64,000 nucleotides of DNA from an uncultured Apibacter sp. (GCA_945280365.1 CALYQD010000012.1:16812-80811); one strand, 5' to 3'; counted from the first letter of the stretch, positions 29,905 to 39,876 are shown. Notes: generated from the letters alone by a model not told the origin. Program-made: numbers and translations.

Positions 29905-30669
29905 TTAAGACTCTAAAGGTTTCTCTGAACAGTCTATAATAATTTTCAATCCTTTTAAGGCTAAAGGAAAGCCTATATAAGGCAAAGTTTGAACTATGGC
30001 TGCAGCTAATAATTCCTTACTATTACCTATTTTTATATTTGCATAGTAGTGAGATACCAATTGATCTTCTGCTCCCATAGAAGTTAATACACAATAATTA
30101 AGTAATTCACGAAGAGGTAAGTTCAATCCTTTTCGTGTATAAAAATCTCCAAAATAAACTTCTGTTAGAAATTGAGCCACTTTTTCTCCAATTCCTCCTG
30201 GTACCTTTGACATTAGATTTTCAATGCGATTTCCATATAAAGGGTCTTGTATTTTTAATCCCTCGTCATATCGATTGTCTTCCATTACCATGCCTTGTCT
30301 TTCTAATGGCAATTGTATGTTACATTCGGTAAAAACCTCATTTATTACTCTTAAAGCATTTAGTGTTTTGGGAAATCCTATGACTGGAACGCATTGATAA
30401 ACAGCCTCTCTAATTTCTATTGGAGTTACCCCAATGGTTAAAGCTGCATTTACATGTGACTTCAATTGAGGCAATTGCTGTAAGGAAGTGAGAACTACAC
30501 AGGTTATTAATTCACGTGTTTTCTTATCTATATCTCCAATAGTAAATACTTCTCCAAAAATAAATTTTTGCAGTATATCCATCATTTCCGGGTCATTGCC
30601 TTTTCCATTGAGAGCTTCTCCTTTAAATAATTTCTTAAAATTATCTTTACAAATTTCTATTCTATTCAT
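29905..30669 (-). CDS. Carboxymuconolactone decarboxylase-like protein, two domains
   Basis: A 254-residue protein of the AhpD/CMD superfamily with two copies of the helical domain. The first contains ELITCVVLTSLQQLPQLKSH and VIGFPKTLNAL. The second contains ELLNYCVLTSMGAEDQLVSH and YIGFPLALKGL. Members act as lactone decarboxylases or peroxidatic thiol enzymes. The paired Cys residues of AhpD are not both present, so a redox role is uncertain. It belongs to the accessory redox group that extends to the AraC gene at about 34-35 kb. Confidence 0.85.
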   Translation of the reverse strand: MNRIEICKDNFKKLFKGEALNGKGNDPEMMDILQKFIFGEVFTIGDIDKKTRELITCVVLTSLQQLPQLKSHVNAALTIGVTPIEIREAVYQCVPVIGFPKTLNALRVINEVFTECNIQLPLERQGMVMEDNRYDEGLKIQDPLYGNRIENLMSKVPGGIGEKVAQFLTEVYFGDFYTRKGLNLPLRELLNYCVLTSMGAEDQLVSHYYANIKIGNSKELLAAAIVQTLPYIGFPLALKGLKIIIDCSEKPLES

Positions 30670-30912
30670 ACGATTATATTTTTTATTAATTTGGTAATAT
30701 TTGATGAAATCAATTACTTTTTTTAATTTATATTAATTGCTTTTTTTTTAATTTATATTATATAATAAGTTTTAAGTTAAAAATTACTCTTCCCACTCTA
30801 TTTTATTTTTGTATGTAAAAGTTTTTTTATTTGATAAATAGAATATACTGTATTCTATAATCTCTTCATTATTTATTAAGTTTATCAAAAAATATTTCTA
30901 TATATAAATTAT

Positions 30913-31527
30913 TCAGACTATTGTATACGTATTGTCATTAACAATTATAGCCTGATGATTATTAATTGGCACTAATTTTAAATTATCTTTATACTTTGTA
31001 TAAATTTGCTGGACTGATTCAACAAATGGTTCTTCAATATAATGAGGTAAAGGATAGAAATCGATAAGATTTAGTCCGGTATAGTTTTCCAAATCAGGAG
31101 CCAAACTGCTATCATCCATAATTTTATTATATTCTATATCCGCTGCCAGAATTATTGCCCCTGCAGACTCTCCAATATAAAAACACCCCTGTGTAATTAT
31201 CTTAGTCAATATCTGATCAAGTTTTTTCCTTTTTAGTTCCTGCAATAAATAAAATGTGTTACCTCCGCTTATACAAATTATTGGAGCATTTGAAAGAGAT
31301 GTTTGGCATTGTTGTAAATCGGTATGGGCAATATCTAGCATATCAAGTTCAAATCCATATTGCTGCAAGGCGTTTTTTCCGTCATCTATATATCCGGTAT
31401 ATTCTTCAACATTTCCAGCTGTAGGAATAAACAAAATATTTTTTACTCCACGTTGTTCTTTTTGAAGCAGTTCGACAAGCTTTTCAATGGTTCCGGCTAT
31501 GTACGACGTTAAGAAAATTGTTTTCAT
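30913..31527 (-). CDS. Peptidase S51-like (class I GATase-like) protein
   Basis: A 204-residue cytoplasmic protein resembling dipeptidase E. The nucleophile elbow is GESAGA with Ser121. The family pattern CISGGNTFYLLQ lies before it, and a candidate catalytic His162 is found in PLPHYIEEP. The S51 family cleaves Asp-Xaa dipeptides, but many short homologues are uncharacterised. Gene order gives no more information. Confidence 0.82.
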   Translation of the reverse strand: MKTIFLTSYIAGTIEKLVELLQKEQRGVKNILFIPTAGNVEEYTGYIDDGKNALQQYGFELDMLDIAHTDLQQCQTSLSNAPIICISGGNTFYLLQELKRKKLDQILTKIITQGCFYIGESAGAIILAADIEYNKIMDDSSLAPDLENYTGLNLIDFYPLPHYIEEPFVESVQQIYTKYKDNLKLVPINNHQAIIVNDNTYTIV

Positions 31528-31698
31528 AGGTAATTTTTCTAGGTATTAAACAATAAAAGAACTATTTTAAAGATAATAAGTTTAGCCTAAACACTTATTA
31601 GAAATATCTCCCCTATTGTGTATAGCTATCCGTACATTGATTATTAAATCATAGGAATAAATTATTTCTTAAAATTTTACTTGCAAGATCATTAAATA

Positions 31699-32556
31699 TT
31701 AGAATAAATTATGTTCCTTTTTGTAATTTAAAATAAATCGTACGGTCTCATGGTCATTATGTGAAAAGAATAAAGATTTTTCTTGGTCCAAAGATTCTAA
31801 GGAATGTAGATCTTCTTCTGAAATATTAAAGTCAAAAACGTTAAAATTTTCAATCATGCGTTCTTTATGAGTAGATTTAGGTATAACAATAACCTGTTTC
31901 TGTATTAAAAATCTAAGTGCTATTTGCGCAGTGGTTTTATTGTATTTATGACTTAAAGAAACTAAAGTTTCGTTGGTAAAAAAATTATTTTTTCCTTCTG
32001 CAAATGGACCCCATGATTCAATTTGGGTACCGTATTCATGCATTATTTGCTGAGCAATTTTTTGTTGATTGAAAATATGAGTTTCCACCTGGTTTACTGC
32101 AGGTTTTACTTCTACATGTTCAACAAGGTCCACAAAACGATCCGGATAAAAATTACTTACACCAATAGCTTTGGCATTTCCTGCTTTATAAATTTCTTCC
32201 ATGGCACGATATGAACCATAATAATCACCAAATGGCTGATGTATTAATAATAAGTCTACGTAATCCATTTGAAGTTTTTTTAAAGATTCTTCTACCGATT
32301 TCTTAGCTCTATCATAGCCTGCATTTGAAACCCATATTTTGGTGGTAATAAAAAATTTGTCTCGATCAATATGGCTGGCTTTGACTGCTTTTCCAACTTC
32401 TTCTTCATTGTAATAGGCTTGTGCGGTGTCTATTGATCTGTATCCAACTTCTATTGCTTCTGATACTGCTTTCACACAGTCTTTGGGAGATATTTGATAT
32501 ACTCCAAAGCCTAATATAGGCATTTCTATTCCATTGTTTAATTTTATATAATCCAT
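31699..32556 (-). CDS. Aldo/keto reductase
   Basis: A NADPH-dependent carbonyl reductase with the (beta/alpha)8 barrel, 285 residues. The catalytic tetrad is readable: Asp43 and Tyr48 in SIDTAQAYYNEEEVG, Lys73 in TTKIW, and His106 in LLIHQP. The C-terminal NADPH-binding part has VIPKSTHKERMIEN. It is close to the 2,5-diketo-gluconate reductase/prostaglandin synthase-like group. It lies next to a cupin gene on the same strand. Confidence 0.93.
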   Translation of the reverse strand: MDYIKLNNGIEMPILGFGVYQISPKDCVKAVSEAIEVGYRSIDTAQAYYNEEEVGKAVKASHIDRDKFFITTKIWVSNAGYDRAKKSVEESLKKLQMDYVDLLLIHQPFGDYYGSYRAMEEIYKAGNAKAIGVSNFYPDRFVDLVEHVEVKPAVNQVETHIFNQQKIAQQIMHEYGTQIESWGPFAEGKNNFFTNETLVSLSHKYNKTTAQIALRFLIQKQVIVIPKSTHKERMIENFNVFDFNISEEDLHSLESLDQEKSLFFSHNDHETVRFILNYKKEHNLF

Positions 32557-32594
32557 TTTATGTATGTGTTTATTTTGGATAAAAATTTATCTTT

Positions 32595-33026
32595 TTATTT
32601 ATTTGTTGAGTTAAATGCTTGTTGATAATCTTCATTTGATACCGGTTCCATCCAAATATTTTGATTATTTTGAGGATTGCAGGTAATTGCTAAATGAGAA
32701 AACCAATCATGAGGCGCTGCCCCATGCCAGTGCTCCAAATTTGGAGCAATTTCAATAATATCACCCGGCATCATAAGTTGTGCTTTTTTACCCCGTTCTT
32801 GATATAATCCCTTGCCTCCTATAGCAATAAGTATTTGTCCACCGGAATGTGTATGCCAATTATTTCTACAACTAGGCTCAAAAGTTACATTAAATAAAGG
32901 TACATTCAATTCTTTTAGAGATGTAAGTTGTTTCAACCAAGATTTTCCGAAAAAAAAACGTTCATATTCTATATTTTCGTTTCCTTGTGGAAAATCACTG
33001 ATTTTAGGAGGATTTGAATTTTTCAT
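32595..33026 (-). CDS. Cupin-domain protein
   Basis: A 143-residue single-cupin protein. The metal-binding motif NNWHTHSGGQILIAIGGKG and the second motif PGDIIEIAPNLEHWHGA supply the histidines of the usual metal site. Homologues often occur beside carboxymuconolactone decarboxylase and aldo/keto reductase genes, as here. The reaction is unknown. Confidence 0.88.
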   Translation of the reverse strand: MKNSNPPKISDFPQGNENIEYERFFFGKSWLKQLTSLKELNVPLFNVTFEPSCRNNWHTHSGGQILIAIGGKGLYQERGKKAQLMMPGDIIEIAPNLEHWHGAAPHDWFSHLAITCNPQNNQNIWMEPVSNEDYQQAFNSTNK

Positions 33027-33325
33027 AAGAATTTGTTTATTTATTATCTGATTTTTTTGATAGGAGATATCTTTCTTTACGAATAAGGGTTAACTAAAAT
33101 TAAAAAAATATTTACCCAAAAAACAATTTTATTTTTATAAATATCATATATAAACCTACTATATATATTACATTTAACAATAAAAAAATTATGTTAACTT
33201 TAATTTCTTATATTCAGAATTAAATCTAAATATAAAATATTTATATAAATATTTAACTTAAATAAATCATTTATTGGATAAATATTTATTTTTAAAAATC
33301 AGATTTTTATTTTACAATTTATTGT

Positions 33326-34060
33326 TTAGAGAGATTGTTTAGTCGGACGTACAATTATCTCACTGATAGATACATCTACAGGTGTATCTATCGCATAAAC
33401 AACAGCATTTGCAATATCTTCAGAAGATACACCGTATCCTTCTGTATTCTGCATTTTAAGCTGACCTTCTTTTAATGATTCGTCTTTCATGGTTTGATAA
33501 AGGTCTGTACGCACTGCTCCCGGAGATACCATGGAAGATTTAATGTTATTTTCGCGTTGTTCCTGACGTAATCCCTCCATGATGGCACGTATAGCCGATT
33601 TTGTTGCACAATAAACTACTGATCCCGGGTATACATAATGCCCTGCCACTGAATCAGTGGTAATTATGTGACCGGATTTTTGTTTTACAAAATAAGGAAG
33701 AACTGCAGCAATTCCATTCAGAACTCCCAATACATTTACATGTAACATATCATGCCAATCATCACGCTTACCATCTATAAGATAAGAGGAAGGCATTGTT
33801 CCGGCATTATTAAAGATGACATCAATTTTTCCAAATTTATCTAAAGCCAAATCAACTACAGCTTTTACTTCATCAAAATTGGAAACATCCGCTACTTTGT
33901 ATTCGATTTCAGATCCCGGTAAAGAATCCTTAATAGCTTTTAATCTTTCCTCTCTTCTCGCTGCTATAACAAGCTTTGCACCTTTTTCTGCAAGTTTTTT
34001 TACTGTCGCTTCTCCTATTCCACTGGAAGCCCCCATCACAATTATTACTTTTTCTTTCAT
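33326..34060 (-). CDS. Short-chain dehydrogenase/reductase
   Basis: A classical SDR of 244 residues. The cofactor motif is GASSGIG (10-16), the structural NNAG is at 84-87, and the catalytic residues are Ser137, Tyr150 and Lys154 (YCATK). The basic pair in AARREERL after strand 2 suggests preference for NADPH. It lies 114 bases downstream of the AraC regulator gene on the same strand, so the regulator may control it. Confidence 0.93.
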   Translation of the reverse strand: MKEKVIIVMGASSGIGEATVKKLAEKGAKLVIAARREERLKAIKDSLPGSEIEYKVADVSNFDEVKAVVDLALDKFGKIDVIFNNAGTMPSSYLIDGKRDDWHDMLHVNVLGVLNGIAAVLPYFVKQKSGHIITTDSVAGHYVYPGSVVYCATKSAIRAIMEGLRQEQRENNIKSSMVSPGAVRTDLYQTMKDESLKEGQLKMQNTEGYGVSSEDIANAVVYAIDTPVDVSISEIIVRPTKQSL

Positions 34061-34174
34061 AACATTTTAATTAAAGATTTTTAAGTTCTATATGTGATTA
34101 CATAAACAAAGTTAATGCCAGTTAAAAAATTTCCTTTTGCCGAGAAGATCAAATAAATTTGTTTTAGAGCTTAA

Positions 34175-34993
34175 TTAGTGTTTTTCAGATGGTGAAAAAC
34201 CATATTGCTTTTTAAATGCTTTATAAAAATGAGATAAGTTTTTAAATCCTACTTCATAGCAAACGTCTTTTATTTTCAAATCACTGTATTCAAGCATATT
34301 ATACGCAACTTCAAGCCTTTTTCGAATAATCCATTTTCGGGGCGGAACATCACTTACTTTTGAAAAATCTCTCTTAAAAGTTGCCAAGCTTCGTCCAGTA
34401 TATAATGCAATTTCTTTCATGCTTAAATCAAACCTATAGTTTTCATTTAAAAAATCAAGAATATCAATTTTCCAGGGTTCAGTAAAGTCAAATAGTATAG
34501 AATAAAAATTTTTATTGATTTTTAATAAGGATAGAATGGCCTCTTGTTCTTTTAGGCTTAAAATTTCTTTAGAAGGTTTAATTGATGTGTCAAAATAAGG
34601 ATCAAGAGAGTGGAACAAACTAACTAAATCGGGGCGTAAGGGGATGATAAATATATTATCTTTTGGGGGAAAGATTTGGGGTTCATTATCTTTTTTCAAA
34701 CTTTTATAATAAAAATCGCGAAGAAAATTACGTCTTAACGTCATGGTAATTCCTTTATATTGCTGATCTCCGGAATTAATTTTTGTCATTTTTATATTAT
34801 AGTTTCTTCGTACAAATACACAACTTCCCGGTTCTAAAACAATTTCTTTTTTGTCTTTTTCCTCAATAATTAGTTTTCCGGAATACAAATAAATTAAACA
34901 ATGATCTTGCGCCGAATGTACACAACTGGTATCATTGTTTGCATAATAAGTCAGAAATATTCCTGAATAATTTATTATTTTTGATTTATTCAT
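34175..34993 (-). CDS. AraC-family transcriptional regulator
   Basis: A 272-residue regulator. The N-terminal sensing part is cupin-like (DHCLIYLYSGKLIIEEKDKK). The C-terminal AraC domain has two helix-turn-helix motifs (MKEIALYTGRSLATFKRDF and IKDVCYEVGFKNLSHFYKAF, ending KQYGFSPSEK). It is in line with the SDR gene downstream and is the likely local regulator of the redox group. The effector is unknown. Confidence 0.92.
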   Translation of the reverse strand: MNKSKIINYSGIFLTYYANNDTSCVHSAQDHCLIYLYSGKLIIEEKDKKEIVLEPGSCVFVRRNYNIKMTKINSGDQQYKGITMTLRRNFLRDFYYKSLKKDNEPQIFPPKDNIFIIPLRPDLVSLFHSLDPYFDTSIKPSKEILSLKEQEAILSLLKINKNFYSILFDFTEPWKIDILDFLNENYRFDLSMKEIALYTGRSLATFKRDFSKVSDVPPRKWIIRKRLEVAYNMLEYSDLKIKDVCYEVGFKNLSHFYKAFKKQYGFSPSEKH

Positions 34994-35000
34994 AAAAATT

Positions 35001-35564
35001 TTAGCTACATACTTTTTCTAAAAAGTATTGATGAACTTTTAGAGAAGAGTTTAGTTCCGGATGGAAAGACGTTACCAACATACTTTTTTCCTGTGCGGCA
35101 ACAATATTTCCATTTACTTCTGCCAATATTTTTACTTTAGAGCCTACTTCGGAAATATACGGAGCTCTAATGAATGTCATCGGCACAGTTCCAATTCCTT
35201 CGAAATTTTCTTCAACAAAGAAACTTCCTAACTGTCTCCCATAAGCATTTCTTTTTGCTGTAATATCCATGACTCCCAAATGATTGCCACCATCTTCAAC
35301 TTTTTTAGCAAGTAAAATTAATCCGGCACAGGTACCGAATACAGGTAACCCGTTTTCGATCATGTTTTTTAGCTCATCAAGCATGTTCAAGTCTCTTAAT
35401 AACTTTCCTATCGCAGTACTTTCTCCACCCGGAATAATTAGGCCATTCATAGATCGAACTAAATCTTTTTTTTGCCTTATTTCAAATGTACTTATACCTA
35501 ATTCTTTCAATATCTGAATATGTTCTATAAATGCTCCTTGCAATGCTAATACTCCTACATTCAT
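35001..35564 (-). CDS. pdxT: Pyridoxal 5'-phosphate synthase glutaminase subunit
   Basis: Hydrolyses glutamine and passes ammonia to PdxS. The 187-residue protein has the GGEST motif (47-51), catalytic Cys79 in [11 protein letters not shown], and the His168-Glu170 pair in SFHPEL, so the triad is complete. It follows pdxS on the same strand, but a terminator-like hairpin lies between them. Its stop codon is seven bases before the AraC gene, so it could also read into that gene. Confidence 0.96.
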   Translation of the reverse strand: MNVGVLALQGAFIEHIQILKELGISTFEIRQKKDLVRSMNGLIIPGGESTAIGKLLRDLNMLDELKNMIENGLPVFGTCAGLILLAKKVEDGGNHLGVMDITAKRNAYGRQLGSFFVEENFEGIGTVPMTFIRAPYISEVGSKVKILAEVNGNIVAAQEKSMLVTSFHPELNSSLKVHQYFLEKVCS

Positions 35565-35581
35565 ATTTAACGATTTGAATT

Positions 35582-35618
35582 AAAAAAGTCATTTTGAAAA
35601 AATTATTTTCAAAATGAC
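35582..35618 (-). terminator. Intercistronic terminator or attenuator between pdxS and pdxT
   Basis: On the minus strand a perfect 13-base stem (GTCATTTTGAAAA / TTTTCAAAATGAC) with a five-base loop is followed by six T residues. It lies 18 bases before pdxT and 24 bases after pdxS. It could reduce pdxT expression relative to pdxS, or stabilise the pdxS message. Confidence 0.75.
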
Positions 35619-35641
35619 CTAATATCAGTTTAAACTTTATT

Positions 35642-36517
35642 TTATTTTCCTCTTTCAGCCATTAGTATCTCAATTTCTCCTTCATTTATTCCTACCATGG
35701 CTTCACCTAAATCTTCGGAGACTTCTAATAAAATGTTAGGATCATTATAATTAGTTACTGCTTTAACAATGGCTTGAGCTCTTTTTACAGGATCTCCCGA
35801 TTTAAATATGCCGGAACCAACAAATACTCCTTCAGCTCCTAATTGCATCATTAAAGCTGCATCGGCTGGAGTAGCAACCCCTCCGGCAGCAAAATTTACC
35901 ACCGGTAATTTTCCATTTTCATATACGTATTTTACTAATTCATAAGGTACTTGCAATTCTTTAGCTTCATTAAAGAGCTCATCATCATGCAATCCCTGAA
36001 TTCTACGAATACCCTCATTCATAGCGCGTAGATGTCTTACTGCTTGCACTACATCTCCGGTACCCGGTTCTCCTTTTGAACGTATCATAGAAGCTCCTTC
36101 TTGTATTCTTCGTAGTGCTTCTCCAAGATTTTTAGCTCCGCAAACAAAAGGAACTTTAAATTTGGTTTTGTTTACATGGTATTTATCATCTGCCGGTGTT
36201 AAAACTTCACTTTCATCAATATAATCGATTTCTAATGCTTCTAATATCTGAGCTTCTACAAAATGCCCGATCCTTATTTTAGCCATAACAGGTATGCTTA
36301 CTGCTGCTTGGATTCCTTTAATCATTTTCGGATCGCTCATCCGTGAAACTCCTCCTACAGCACGAATGTCTGCAGGAATTCGTTCTAAAGCCATCACTGC
36401 AACCGCTCCTGCTTTTTCGGCTATTTCTGCTTGTTCAGGAGTTGATACGTCCATGATTACTCCTCCCTTTAGCATTTGTGCTAAATTTTTATTTAATTCA
36501 TATCTATTATTTTCCAT
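35642..36517 (-). CDS. pdxS: Pyridoxal 5'-phosphate synthase lyase subunit
   Basis: Forms pyridoxal 5'-phosphate from ribose 5-phosphate, glyceraldehyde 3-phosphate and ammonia. The 291-residue TIM-barrel protein is very conserved. Asp23 (GVIMDV) and the Schiff-base Lys80 ([10 protein letters not shown]) are present, as are [16 protein letters not shown] and the phosphate-binding [14 protein letters not shown]. It is the first gene of a pdxST pair. Confidence 0.97.
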   Translation of the reverse strand: MENNRYELNKNLAQMLKGGVIMDVSTPEQAEIAEKAGAVAVMALERIPADIRAVGGVSRMSDPKMIKGIQAAVSIPVMAKIRIGHFVEAQILEALEIDYIDESEVLTPADDKYHVNKTKFKVPFVCGAKNLGEALRRIQEGASMIRSKGEPGTGDVVQAVRHLRAMNEGIRRIQGLHDDELFNEAKELQVPYELVKYVYENGKLPVVNFAAGGVATPADAALMMQLGAEGVFVGSGIFKSGDPVKRAQAIVKAVTNYNDPNILLEVSEDLGEAMVGINEGEIEILMAERGK

Positions 36518-36766
36518 ATCTATCTTTTATCTTAATTACGTCTACAAAAATAATATAATATATGGTTATAATCCTCAAGAATACTTTTTTTATTTTTCCC
36601 ATATATTTTTTCATAAATGTAAAGCTTATATCATGTACGTCATAATGAACCTATTAGGATAAAATTGTAAATTATAATTCAAATCATTGCCAATTTATGA
36701 TGGTAGATTTTTATTATGCTTTATTTTTGCTGTACATATTTTGTCTAAATAAAAAAATAATACAAA

Positions 36767-37480
36767 ATGCATAATTCAGAAAAAAAAGAATTTATTGCTA
36801 ATAATTTTAAACAAAAAAACTGGAATGAAATAAAAACCAGAGACAGTTGGATGCTTTTTAAAATTATGGCGGAGTTTACTAACGGATTTGAAACCATGAC
36901 CAAAATAGGACCTTGTGTTTCAATATTCGGTTCTGCTCGTACCAGTCCTGAAAATAAATATTATGGACTAGCAGAAGAAATTTCTTATAAACTTACCAAG
37001 ATCGGCTTTGGTATTATTACCGGAGGGGGGCCTGGAATTATGGAAGCAGGAAATAAGGGTGCTCAAGCCGCAGGAGGAAAATCTATAGGTCTTAATATTG
37101 AATTGCCATTTGAAACCGGCAGTAATCCGTACGTAGATTATAAACTAAGTATGAATTTCAATTACTTTTTTGTTCGAAAGGTCATGTTTCTTAAATATTC
37201 TCAAGGATTTATAGTCATGCCCGGGGGATTAGGAACCATGGATGAATTGTTCGAAGCTCTAACCTTGATTCAAACCAAAAAAACAAGTAAATTTCCTATT
37301 GTTTTGGTAGGTACTAAATACTGGAGTGGTTTATTGGAATGGATGCGCGAATCTATGCTGGAAGAAAATTATATAAAAGATACAGATTTTAATATTTTTC
37401 GACTTGTCGATACTGCCGATGAAGCTGTAGGGCATATTCGCGCTTTTTATGATAAATACAGTATTAAACAAAATTTTTAA
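36767..37480 (+). CDS. LOG-family Rossmann-fold protein (TIGR00730)
   Basis: A 237-residue protein of the lysine-decarboxylase-like or cytokinin-activating LOG family, which usually hydrolyses nucleoside 5'-monophosphates. It carries the two diagnostic motifs: GGGPGIMEAGNKGA (from residue 86) and PGGLGTMDE (152-160). An N-terminal extension of about 45 residues is typical of the type II group. Its physiological substrate here is not known. Confidence 0.9.
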   Translation: MHNSEKKEFIANNFKQKNWNEIKTRDSWMLFKIMAEFTNGFETMTKIGPCVSIFGSARTSPENKYYGLAEEISYKLTKIGFGIITGGGPGIMEAGNKGAQAAGGKSIGLNIELPFETGSNPYVDYKLSMNFNYFFVRKVMFLKYSQGFIVMPGGLGTMDELFEALTLIQTKKTSKFPIVLVGTKYWSGLLEWMRESMLEENYIKDTDFNIFRLVDTADEAVGHIRAFYDKYSIKQNF

Positions 37481-37493
37481 TGGTATTTGGCAT

Positions 37494-37501
37494 TAAATTT
37501 G
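37494..37501 (+). promoter_or_regulatory. Putative -7 box before the DUF6702-like gene
   Basis: TAAATTTG matches TAnnTTTG and lies 38 bases before the ATG. The -33 region is not clear. Confidence 0.35.
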
Positions 37502-37539
37502 TTTTCTCTCGCAGAATGTAACCAAATATAATTAAACCA

Positions 37540-38013
37540 ATGATGAAAAAGTTTATTCCTTTTATTTTATGTATTTTATTTTTATGTTCGTATACTCTTT
37601 ATTCATCTGATTTTTTTACTTCTATAACTAAAGTGGAATATGTGTCTAGTACTAAAACATTAAAACTTTCTTCGAAAGTAAATGTTGAGCATATCGAACA
37701 AACTATTGGGAAAAAAGTCAACTCGAATGATTTTGATACTTCCCTAAATAAATACCTTCAAAATAATGTTAAATTGAGTATTAATGACACACCGGTAACT
37801 TTTACTTTTTCTTCTAAAAATCCGGACGGTAACATAGTCTGGATCTATTATGAAGTAAATGGTGTTAATTCCGTTTCTTCCATTAGTATAAAAAATTCAT
37901 TGTTGCTGGATAAATACCCTGAGCAGCAGAATTTTATTAATTTTATTGTTAATGGACAGAAAAAATCTTTAGTATGTAAAAAAGGATCGGATTCAGGGAA
38001 AATAAATTTTTAA
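37540..38013 (+). CDS. DUF6702-like periplasmic protein
   Basis: A 157-residue protein with a signal peptide (residues 1-22) and a beta-sandwich-like body beginning SITKVEYVSSTKTLKLSSKV, the usual opening of the DUF6702 family. Its biochemical function is unknown. Family members in Flavobacteriia often sit near an M1 peptidase gene; here the M1 gene is about 11 kb away. Confidence 0.7.
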   Translation: MMKKFIPFILCILFLCSYTLYSSDFFTSITKVEYVSSTKTLKLSSKVNVEHIEQTIGKKVNSNDFDTSLNKYLQNNVKLSINDTPVTFTFSSKNPDGNIVWIYYEVNGVNSVSSISIKNSLLLDKYPEQQNFINFIVNGQKKSLVCKKGSDSGKINF

Positions 38014-38084
38014 TGTTTTAAATTTTTATTTTATTTGTTACTTTTTATATAAATAATAATTATAAATTTAAATTAATTTCTTTT

Positions 38085-38561
38085 ATGAAAAAAATTATGA
38101 TTTTAGGAATTTTGAGCATCTTTATGTTGTATTCATGCTCATCTTCTAATTCCGTAGCTCTTGACCGTCCCTCTCAAAGAGATGTAAGAGGTACTTGGAG
38201 ACTGGATAGGGTTTCTTATTCTGAAAATATGGTTAAAGTAAAAGCTTTTGATGAATATGATGCACAATGTCTAAAAAATAGCGTTTGGTATTTTATTGCT
38301 AATAATAATAGAGGAAATTTCACCTTGCAAGGAGGTAATACTTGTCCTGCTCTTACTCAGAATTTTACCTGGTATATAGATAAACAAAATATGCTTGTTT
38401 TAAAGTTACTTAATGAAGGTGATAAAGCCAGAAAAGTAACTACAGGAACTACTTATTTATATGATAATATTTCCGAAGAAGAATTCAACTTAAGTCAAGT
38501 TATTAGTGGAGTTACTATTACTTTTCATTTTAGTAAATTAGCATCCGGAAAATTAAAATAA
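38085..38561 (+). CDS. Lipocalin-like lipoprotein
   Basis: A 158-residue lipoprotein with lipobox LYSC (Cys18). The mature part has the lipocalin-like start RDVRGTWRLDRVSY and a run of alternating strands ending in VTITFHFSKL. Such proteins are common in the Flavobacteriia envelope and their ligands are mostly unknown. It lies 30 bases before the OmpA-like gene and is probably co-transcribed with it. Confidence 0.8.
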   Translation: MKKIMILGILSIFMLYSCSSSNSVALDRPSQRDVRGTWRLDRVSYSENMVKVKAFDEYDAQCLKNSVWYFIANNNRGNFTLQGGNTCPALTQNFTWYIDKQNMLVLKLLNEGDKARKVTTGTTYLYDNISEEEFNLSQVISGVTITFHFSKLASGKLK

Positions 38562-38591
38562 ATAACTTGTGAATAATATACAATTATAATT

Positions 38592-39269
38592 ATGAAATCA
38601 TTAATTACAAAATTAACAGTAATCTTATTGTCTGCAAGCATCATACTCTCTTGTAACACAAATGATACTCAAAAAGGAGCCGGAATAGGTGCCGTTGCTG
38701 GAGGTGTGTTAGGTGCTGTAATCGGAAACAACGTAGGAAATAAAAACAACGCTGCGTTAGGTGCTGTAATTGGTGCCGCTGTAGGGGGAACTGCTGGTGG
38801 TTTGATTGGTCACAAAATGGATCAACAGGCTCGCCAAATTCAAGAAAGTGTTCCCGGAGCTACTGTAGAACGTGTGGGTGAAGGAATAAAAGTCGTTCTT
38901 AATGAAAATGCGGTGCGTTTTGATTTTGATAAATCTACCTTAACTCCTACTGCAAGAAAAAATTTGGATCAAATTATTTCCATATTCAAACAATATCCTG
39001 ATACTAATATTGGTATTTTCGGGTATACAGATGCTAAAGGAGCAGATCAATATAATTTAAATTTGTCCGAAAATAGAGCTAAAAGTGTTGCTGATTATTT
39101 AGCAAGTAATGGAATCAGTTCCAGTCGTTTCACTATTAAAGGGTTTGGTAAAGCAGATCCTATTGGTGATAACAACACTGAATCCGGAAGAGCTTTAAAT
39201 AGAAGAGTTGAATTTTCAATTACGGCAAATGAAAAAATGATTCGTGATGCAAAATCTGAATCTAATTAA
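38592..39269 (+). CDS. OmpA-family lipoprotein with glycine zipper
   Basis: A 225-residue outer-membrane lipoprotein. A lipobox ILSC is followed by a glycine-zipper segment (about residues 29-75, GAGIGAVAGGVLGAVIGNN and repeats) and a peptidoglycan-binding OmpA C-terminal domain (about 108-215) with FDFDKSTLTPTARKNLD, the TDAKGADQYNLNLSENRA motif and NRRVEFSI. It anchors the outer membrane to peptidoglycan. A terminator follows. Confidence 0.94.
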   Translation: MKSLITKLTVILLSASIILSCNTNDTQKGAGIGAVAGGVLGAVIGNNVGNKNNAALGAVIGAAVGGTAGGLIGHKMDQQARQIQESVPGATVERVGEGIKVVLNENAVRFDFDKSTLTPTARKNLDQIISIFKQYPDTNIGIFGYTDAKGADQYNLNLSENRAKSVADYLASNGISSSRFTIKGFGKADPIGDNNTESGRALNRRVEFSITANEKMIRDAKSESN

Positions 39270-39303
39270 TAAGTAAATATATTTTACACTTTATATAATT
39301 TTG

Positions 39304-39339
39304 AAGAAAAGACAGACATAAGTTTGTCTTTTCTTATTT
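39304..39339. terminator. Terminator between two convergent genes
   Basis: The 11-base stem AAGAAAAGACA / TGTCTTTTCTT is followed by a T-rich stretch. It serves the OmpA-like gene and overlaps the stop codon of the opposing gene. Confidence 0.7.
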
Positions 39340-39708
39340 TTCAAAGGTGAGCAATTTTTCATCAATGAAATATTGAATTATAGCTTTTTTCATCAATAAA
39401 GTTTGCTCATTGGGTTTTAAGTCGGGAAGCTTTTCAATTAATTTATAATGTGGCCATTTATCTTTATCGTATCCATCTAGTTTATAATATCCGAACGGTT
39501 CCAATAAACGACAAACCGCAATATGTATTAAATTCATTTTTTCATCTTTTTTATATTTTTTATAACCTAGCCCCAATTCTTGTAAACCTATTAAAAAAAT
39601 CATTGTATTTAAATCGGGTATATCATCTTGAGCAAACTTTTCTTTAAAAAAAATTTCTATTTTACTCCAAAGTTGTGCTTCGTTCATTGTTTTTAAAATT
39701 TTACTCAT
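39334..39708 (-). CDS. Conserved hypothetical protein
   Basis: A 124-residue, helix-rich soluble protein without recognised domain. It has the pattern TMIFLIGLQELGLGYKKYKK and ends near KKAIIQYFIDEKLL. The second Met (MNEAQLWSK) is an alternative start that would shorten it by seven residues. Coding character is good, and it is separate from the broken AbiH gene upstream. Confidence 0.65.
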   Translation of the reverse strand: MSKILKTMNEAQLWSKIEIFFKEKFAQDDIPDLNTMIFLIGLQELGLGYKKYKKDEKMNLIHIAVCRLLEPFGYYKLDGYDKDKWPHYKLIEKLPDLKPNEQTLLMKKAIIQYFIDEKLLTFEK

Positions 39709-39876
39709 GTAAAATTATAATAAATATAAATATGCTTTACAAAAGTTTTACATGTGCACAAAACTTTTCATAAATGTATTTATTGAAGGAATCTTAATTT
39801 TTATATGAAAAAAAACATAAATTTATAATAATAGAGAAGTATGCACTATTTAATTTACAATCAGTATTTTAAAAGC

